NCBI GenBank assembly: GCA_963531535.1 | Contig: CAUSGX010000003.1 | Span: 34,748 to 98,747 of the forward strand | DNA: 64,000 nucleotides | Direction: 5' to 3' | Source of the DNA: HOT-345 sp963531535 | GTDB taxonomy: Bacteria > Patescibacteriota > Gracilibacteria > Absconditabacterales > Absconditicoccaceae | In this document: positions 63,978 to 64,000 of the stretch, in pieces | Numbering within the stretch: position 1 is the stretch's first letter | Layout: every line of letters begins with the position of its first letter | The notes under the pieces: model-generated | What the model saw: only the letters and a program-made list of their open reading frames with translations | Told to the model about the DNA's origin: nothing | Database searches by the model: none | Position numbers and translations under genes: made by a program

Positions 63978-64000
63978 ATGAATGTAAATAATCTTGAAAA
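63978..64000 (+). CDS. Start of a gene running off the window
   Basis: ATG at 63978 follows a purine-rich GAAGAAA and a consensus promoter. Only seven codons are visible, so nothing can be said of the product. Confidence 0.4.

Noticed and set aside
1..64000. tRNA, rRNA, CRISPR or insertion sequence
   Set aside because: I found no T-loop-like GTTCRA blocks in cloverleaf context, no rRNA signature, no regularly spaced repeats and no transposase or integrase motif. A tool search (tRNAscan, Infernal) would be needed to be sure about tRNAs.

Overview
The window is bacterial chromosome, AT-rich (roughly one third G+C), and reads correctly only if UGA is glycine (translation table 25). With the standard code almost every housekeeping gene is broken at TGA. 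With UGA as Gly they close into full-length proteins, and the UGA sits at conserved glycines: the second Gly of the enolase GDEGGFAPN motif, HPDRG of DnaJ, GELGAGKTT of TsaE, the lipobox LAGC, and ITGGLGYIG of GalE. Genes end in TAA or TAG. This points to the Absconditabacteria/Gracilibacteria group (SR1/GN02/BD1-5) of the candidate phyla radiation. The phylum is inferred; the recoding is seen directly. I found no rRNA, tRNA, CRISPR array, transposase or integrase.

Layout. 1-8.3 kb: a 5'-truncated membrane protein, alaS (cut short in its editing domain), engB, dnaJ, a Ser-rich surface protein with three repeats, and a pseudopilin. 8.4-13.6 kb (minus strand): ftsK, superoxide dismutase, a large orphan protein. 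13.8-19.4 kb (plus): small unknowns, an IMPACT/YigZ protein, cysS, a membrane-anchored protein, eno. 19.5-26.7 kb: a HAD-type nucleotidase, small membrane proteins, murF, a glycosyltransferase, an ftsQ-like gene. 26.9-35 kb: a polyprenyl sugar-phosphate transferase, a possible lysozyme-like secreted protein, gltX, a UGA-free membrane protein, a phosphopantetheinyl transferase, a TPR protein, then sufS. 36-39.8 kb: a run of accessory genes that look Firmicutes-like (DUF4300 lipoprotein, DUF4298, GyrI-like, Vat-type acetyltransferase, ClbS/DfsB, AlkD-type). 39.9-52.7 kb: tsaC, HU, two DKNYY-like proteins, an AI-2E-type exporter, rnpA, GT4, tsaE, CapA, yebC, an M16 peptidase, galE, a pseudouridine synthase, a lipoprotein. 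52.8-64 kb: ung, an ATP-grasp/DUF1704 fusion and a second HExxxH protein, a two-gene 2-oxoacid:ferredoxin oxidoreductase, an NlpC/P60 protein, murA, and a UGA-free gene.

Shared features. A short sequence, AAATCAGATTT (reverse AAATCTGATTT), recurs about forty times near gene ends and inside genes. Inverted pairs of it form several terminators. Inside genes it often encodes K-S-D-F. This resembles how DNA uptake sequences are distributed in Neisseria and Pasteurellaceae, and I regard it as the most interesting unexplained signal. Other leads are the ATP-grasp/MATCAP-like pair, the truncated AlaRS, the DnaJ with one zinc site, and two genes whose frames meet a UGA directly before a hairpin terminator.

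Most genes have no clear Shine-Dalgarno sequence and start close behind a TATAAT-like box. Cell-envelope functions dominate (murA, murF, FtsQ-like, NlpC/P60, CapA, glycosyltransferases, galE, surface protein, pseudopilin). Biosynthetic pathways are nearly absent, as expected for a small host-dependent bacterium.
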